A DNA stretch of 64,000 nucleotides from positions 124,001 through 188,000 of the forward strand of contig JAZRDR010000001.1 of NCBI GenBank assembly GCA_045660445.1. The letters run 5' to 3'. Below the pieces are notes generated by a model. It was given only the letters and a program-made list of their open reading frames with translations, ran no database searches and had not been told where the DNA came from. Position numbers and translations under genes: made by a program. The number at the start of each line of letters is the position of its first letter. The stretch's first letter is position 1. This stretch comes from Faeciplasma sp045660445 (lineage in GTDB: Bacteria > Bacillota > Clostridia > Oscillospirales > Ruminococcaceae). Shown piece after piece: positions 60,800-64,000 of the stretch.

Positions 60800-61541
60800 A
60801 ACACTTAAGTTTGATTTTAAGCAGGAGCTCGGATCTGATACGCTTGAGATCAGACTTTATGGCGAGGTAAAGGCAGACTCAGAAAACTGGTGGACAGGTG
60901 AAATCACAAAGAGCAAGACTTCCCAGGATCATTTTGCCGAAGAGCTCGACAAGCACAAAGATGTTAAGAATATTATTCTGTACATCAACTCTGAGGGCGG
61001 TAGTGTGGAACAGGGATATGGTATTTACGCCAACCTTAAGCGCCACCCTGCGCATAAGACTTGCTATGTTGACGGCTTTGCAAATTCGATTGCATCAATT
61101 ATTGCAATGAGCTGCGACAAAATCGTCATGTATGTGAATAGCGTTATGGGCATTCATAACATGTCGATGCCTTGCTGGGGGAATGCAGCGGAACATCGCA
61201 AATGTGCTGATGATCTTGACAGGCTCATGGAGGGCAACCGCGAGATTTATATGCAGCGCTCAGGCGGTAAAATCACTCTTGAAAGGCTCACAGAGCTTTT
61301 GGACAATGAGACGTATTTGACTGCTAAGGAGTGTCTTGAATATGGCTTCTGCGACGAAATCGATGAAGCCAAGCCTGCCGATCCCGAGAAGCTCAAGCAG
61401 GCAGCACAGAATATGTATCTTAACGCTCAACAGTCTTTTGAAGCAGCGCAGTCCTTGCATCAGGCAGCAAAACAGCTTGATGACGGCAAGGACGGTGCTG
61501 CTTTTGATTTGTTCGAGTGTATGAAGAAAACTTTAATTTGA
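60789..61541 (+). CDS. ClpP-like prohead protease
   Basis: A 250-residue S14 protease. YINSEGGSVEQGYGIYANL leads to a catalytic Ser in FANSIASIIAMSC and His in MGIHNMSMP. ClpP-like phage proteases process head and scaffold proteins. AAGGAGG precedes the ATG. An acidic/Gln-rich C-terminal tail (from about 205) may act as scaffold. Confidence 0.9.
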   Translation: MKFETLKFDFKQELGSDTLEIRLYGEVKADSENWWTGEITKSKTSQDHFAEELDKHKDVKNIILYINSEGGSVEQGYGIYANLKRHPAHKTCYVDGFANSIASIIAMSCDKIVMYVNSVMGIHNMSMPCWGNAAEHRKCADDLDRLMEGNREIYMQRSGGKITLERLTELLDNETYLTAKECLEYGFCDEIDEAKPADPEKLKQAAQNMYLNAQQSFEAAQSLHQAAKQLDDGKDGAAFDLFECMKKTLI

Positions 61542-61555
61542 AAGGAAGTAAAACA

Positions 61556-62731
61556 ATGAAAAATCTTGACTCAATGAGAGAAGAATTGAGAGAAATCAGC
61601 CAGCAGATCACAACTGCAGTCGAAAACAAGGACCCTGATGCTGTAGCGGAGGCACTTCAAAAGTACGGTCAGAAATTTGCACAGATCAACAGTGACGCAA
61701 GTCTTGAGGAGATTAAGGCAAGCCTTGATAACAACGTTATCACTGCACGTGGCCTCAGAGCTATCACCGGAGAAGAGCGAGCATATGCTAAGCAGATCAT
61801 GGAATCCGTTAAGAATCCTAATGCTAAGCAAGCTATTGCCGACATTCCTAAGGCATTGCCTACCACCATCATCAACACTGTTTTGGAAGACATTAAGACC
61901 GAGCGTCCTTTGCTCGCTGAGATCGATCTCAGAATGGCTGGATATAACTATAAGACCGTATACAGCGAGGGTGGAACAACCCCTGCTGTATGGGGCCAGA
62001 TCAATGCTGCTATTGTAACCGAAATCACTAAGGCGATGAAGGTGCTCGATGGTTCTCAGATGAAGCTTTCGGCGTTCTTGCCTGTCCCTAAGGGCTTTAT
62101 CGATTTCTCTGAAGAATGGCTCATCACTCTTGTCATTTCCCTTCTTACTGAGAGCTACGGCGCAGGACTTGAAAAGGGCTATGTTGCAGGTACCGGCAAG
62201 GATGAACCTATCGGCATGATAAGAAACCTTGACGGCGCCGTAACCGGCGGCGTATATCCCGAGAAGACAGCTGTTAAGCTTACCGAGCTCACTCCCGCAG
62301 CATACGGTGCATTGATCGAGCAACTCTGCAAGAGACCTGATGGCACTTTCAGAACCGTTAAGGAAGTAATGCTTATCAGCAATCCTTCTGATTTTCTCAC
62401 CAAGGTGGGGCCTGCAACTACCGTTCTTATCGACGGTGTATACCGCAATGACATCTATCCCTTCCCTACTAAGGTATTCACCTCTGAATACGTTACTGCT
62501 GGAAAAGCAATTCTCGGCATTCCCAAGAAGTACATAGGCATTATCGCCAACCACAAAGATGGCGCTATCGATTATGATGACTCTTGTCAGTTCCTCGAAG
62601 ATAACCGTGTCTATACTGTAAGGAGCTATGGAAACGGCGTGCCTAAGGATAACTACTCGTTCATCGTTGTGAACATCTCCGATCTTAAACCTTATGTCAG
62701 AGAGGTTAAGGTAGTTCAAACTACCGCTTAA
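61556..62731 (+). CDS. Major capsid protein, HK97 fold
   Basis: 391 residues. An N-terminal coiled coil (about 1-55, delta-domain-like) is followed by LPTTIINTVLEDIKTERPLL and the HK97-type core (EGGTTPAVWGQINAA, VAGTGKDEPIGMIRN, YENPFPTKVFTSE-like segments). AAAGGAAG precedes the ATG. The protease just upstream would remove the N-terminal part during maturation. Confidence 0.9.
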   Translation: MKNLDSMREELREISQQITTAVENKDPDAVAEALQKYGQKFAQINSDASLEEIKASLDNNVITARGLRAITGEERAYAKQIMESVKNPNAKQAIADIPKALPTTIINTVLEDIKTERPLLAEIDLRMAGYNYKTVYSEGGTTPAVWGQINAAIVTEITKAMKVLDGSQMKLSAFLPVPKGFIDFSEEWLITLVISLLTESYGAGLEKGYVAGTGKDEPIGMIRNLDGAVTGGVYPEKTAVKLTELTPAAYGALIEQLCKRPDGTFRTVKEVMLISNPSDFLTKVGPATTVLIDGVYRNDIYPFPTKVFTSEYVTAGKAILGIPKKYIGIIANHKDGAIDYDDSCQFLEDNRVYTVRSYGNGVPKDNYSFIVVNISDLKPYVREVKVVQTTA

Positions 62732-63033
62732 TGATGAAGTGCAACGATAAGCTCCTAAGTGATGTCAAGATTTTTCTTGGCATCACTTGGGAAGACAAAG
62801 ACACCAATAAACAAGTCTCCGAGATGATCCAATCTGGGATGCACAAGATTGTGGCACTCACCGGCGAGGATCCGTCTGGCTTTGAACAACCATCGGAGCG
62901 CAAAACGCTCTTGTATGAGTATTGTCGTCTCAGCCGAGCAGGAGTCCCGGAAAAGTTCGAAGAATTTAACAAGGGAGATATCGTCCGCTTAAGGCTTGCC
63001 GCCATAGCAAGCGAAGGAGATTTCGATGAATGA
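62731..63033 (+). CDS. Head-tail connector, gp6-like
   Basis: A 100-residue helical protein (KCNDKLLSDVKIFLGITWED, later EYCRLSRAGVPEKFEEF) typical of HK97 gp6-type connectors. It starts on the capsid stop (TAATG). Located exactly where the connector ring gene belongs. Confidence 0.8.
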   Translation: MMKCNDKLLSDVKIFLGITWEDKDTNKQVSEMIQSGMHKIVALTGEDPSGFEQPSERKTLLYEYCRLSRAGVPEKFEEFNKGDIVRLRLAAIASEGDFDE

Positions 63034-63352
63034 TAGAATCACATTCAATTCGGGCGTTCTCGATGTATATACTCGCACAGACAGGGGACTGCCTGGGAAA
63101 CTTGTTGGACATTATTGCTTCGGCCGGAAAACACTCGGATCTCATCGTTATTATGCGGCTCAGGCCGCACAGATAAAGATCACTGATCTTATCTGCATCC
63201 ACAAAGAAGCTAAGATTGATGACGATAACATTATCGTTATAAACGACCGCTGTTATGACATCAAGCAGGTACAGTTTGTTGAGGCGGACGGACAGGGCAA
63301 TCCTGCGCATCTCCTTTTGACTCTTGCAAGGGGGCGGTTGACTCATGGCTAA
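63026..63352 (+). CDS. Head closure/head-tail adaptor protein
   Basis: A 108-residue beta-rich protein (MNDRITFNSGVLDVYTRTDR, later VINDRCYDIKQVQFVE), like the gp9/SPP1 gp16 adaptor class. It overlaps neighbours by 8 bases on both sides. Confidence 0.75.
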   Translation: MNDRITFNSGVLDVYTRTDRGLPGKLVGHYCFGRKTLGSHRYYAAQAAQIKITDLICIHKEAKIDDDNIIVINDRCYDIKQVQFVEADGQGNPAHLLLTLARGRLTHG

Positions 63353-63725
63353 AAGCTTTGCCGAGGCTGTTACTGATGCTCTTGAAGACTATGGCGAAGA
63401 GGTCGTGGAATCTCTCGGTGCAGCTGTCGACACAGTTGCTAAGAAAGTGAACAGCGTCATTAAAGAGCATATCACTTTTGATCAGCGAACAGGTAAATAT
63501 GTCAAAGCGTTTAGAATCAAGGACGTTTCTAGGACCTCTACCGAGCGCAAGAAAACTTGGTATGTTACTTCTCCGCACTATCGTTTATCTCATTTGCTTG
63601 AAAAAGGTCATATAACGAGAAATGGAGGCAGAACGAGAGCTTTTCCTCACATCAAATACGGCGAAGAGTATGCTGAGGCAAACCTTGAAAATGAATTTAA
63701 GAAGGAGCTCCAAAATGACGGTTAA
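63345..63725 (+). CDS. HK97 gp10-family protein
   Basis: 126 residues (MAKSFAEAVTDALEDYGEEV) with the gp10 signature RLSHLLEKGHITRNGGRTRA. This family terminates or joins the tail to the head. It overlaps adjacent genes. Confidence 0.85.
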   Translation: MAKSFAEAVTDALEDYGEEVVESLGAAVDTVAKKVNSVIKEHITFDQRTGKYVKAFRIKDVSRTSTERKKTWYVTSPHYRLSHLLEKGHITRNGGRTRAFPHIKYGEEYAEANLENEFKKELQNDG

Positions 63726-64000
63726 AGATATATTAGATAGCTTGGGAATCAATAATATTGACGACCATTTTGAAAGCATCCCCACTTTGCCATTTGCGGT
63801 TATAAGGCATGGAAAGTCGGTGAAAGCTTTTGCTGATAACACGTCCTATGCAAAGGTCGAGGAAAACTGCGTGGAGCTTTATACTGACCGATACCGCAAT
63901 GATGTGTTGACAGCCGTTATAGAAGATGCTCTGGACGATAACGGCTATCTGTGCGAGATTGAGGATGATTATATCCCCGAAGAAAAACTATACAGAGTAA
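63715..64000 (+). CDS. Tail completion/terminator protein, partial
   Basis: 95 codons from ATG 63,715 to the window edge (MTVKDILDSLGINNIDDHFE, later YTDRYRNDVLTAVIEDAL). The position after gp10 and the pattern fit a tail completion protein of the gp17/DUF3168-like class. It continues beyond 64,000. It overlaps the preceding gene by 11 bases. Confidence 0.7.
   Translation, partial: MTVKDILDSLGINNIDDHFESIPTLPFAVIRHGKSVKAFADNTSYAKVEENCVELYTDRYRNDVLTAVIEDALDDNGYLCEIEDDYIPEEKLYRV

Larger units (their letters stand above)
44800..64000. mobile_element. HK97-type siphophage prophage, right end outside window
   Basis: It begins at the tRNA 3-prime end (attL). Order: integrase, accessory membrane protein, ImmA protease and repressor leftward; then rightward Cro-like and AlpA-like regulators, small early genes, HUH Rep, SSB, a DGR, DUF1492-like regulator, HNH, terminases, portal, protease, capsid, connectors and tail completion. 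Tail, lysis and attR lie beyond 64,000. No obvious pseudogenisation of structural genes is seen, so it may be functional. Confidence 0.93.

Noticed and set aside
61571..62719. A long open frame of 382 codons antisense to the capsid gene
   Set aside because: It mirrors the capsid codons, has no ribosome site or recognisable domain, and the sense frame is a clear HK97 capsid.
1..64000. CRISPR array, rRNA genes, known riboswitches
   Set aside because: I saw no regularly spaced direct repeats, no rRNA signature and no convincing T-box, SAM, TPP or similar riboswitch pattern.

Overview
The window looks like a chromosomal segment of a gut-type, low-to-mid GC Firmicute of class Clostridia, probably an Oscillospirales-like anaerobe. 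Reasons: the hprK / PHP / murB / rapZ / whiA / dnaE block, cdaA-cdaR, DUF3343 beside a cysteine desulfurase, oxygen-independent haem enzyme HemZ, an aldo/keto reductase with a ferredoxin tail, and sigma-A promoters of the TTGAAT-17-TATAAT type. Genus cannot be fixed from the sequence alone.

Host part, about 1-44,760. The left end holds a truncated proB, a D-2-hydroxyacid dehydrogenase and a membrane protein (minus strand). Then on the plus strand come ispDF, a DUF3343 sulfur/selenium carrier with a class V desulfurase, cdaA-cdaR (c-di-AMP synthesis) and a FAD dehydrogenase. A minus-strand block carries a Ca2+ P-type ATPase, prs and the potABCD polyamine importer. It is divergent from a long plus-strand block: murD, a GNAT, a methionine gamma-lyase-like protein, hprK, PHP, murB, rapZ, whiA, dnaE, then a GH26 mannanase lipoprotein and an SGNH esterase. 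SPFH/NfeD genes (minus) are followed by recJ, rel, an MBL hydrolase, hemZ, an rRNA m5U methyltransferase, an Fe-S aldo/keto reductase, a GNAT and an unusual HsdR-N-terminus/Nudix fusion. GC-rich repeats sit in several of the intergenic gaps.

Prophage part, about 44,800 to beyond the right edge. A tRNA 3-prime end (probably tRNA-Ser, minus strand) with its terminator marks attL. Next come a tyrosine integrase, a HIRAN-like membrane protein, an ImmA/IrrE protease and a repressor (minus), then a divergent lytic promoter with operator palindromes. The early region has Cro-like and AlpA-like regulators, many small proteins, a HUH rolling-circle-type Rep preceded by a G-run/hairpin element, and SSB. 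The late region has DUF1492-like, HNH, terminase small and large, portal, ClpP-like protease, HK97 capsid and head-tail connector genes. This is an HK97-type siphophage layout, cut off in the tail-completion gene.

The standout system is a complete diversity-generating retroelement (DGR) at 53,672-56,442, between ssb and the packaging genes. It has two paralogous target genes with C-terminal variable repeats (VR1, VR2), an Avd-like accessory gene, a template repeat (TR), and a reverse transcriptase with the DGR-type GNQTSQ and YMDD motifs. VR1 differs from TR at 9 positions, every one an adenine in TR. VR2 differs at 9 TR adenines, plus one C-to-T change and a one-codon deletion. The targets lie outside the tail module, so what they bind is open.
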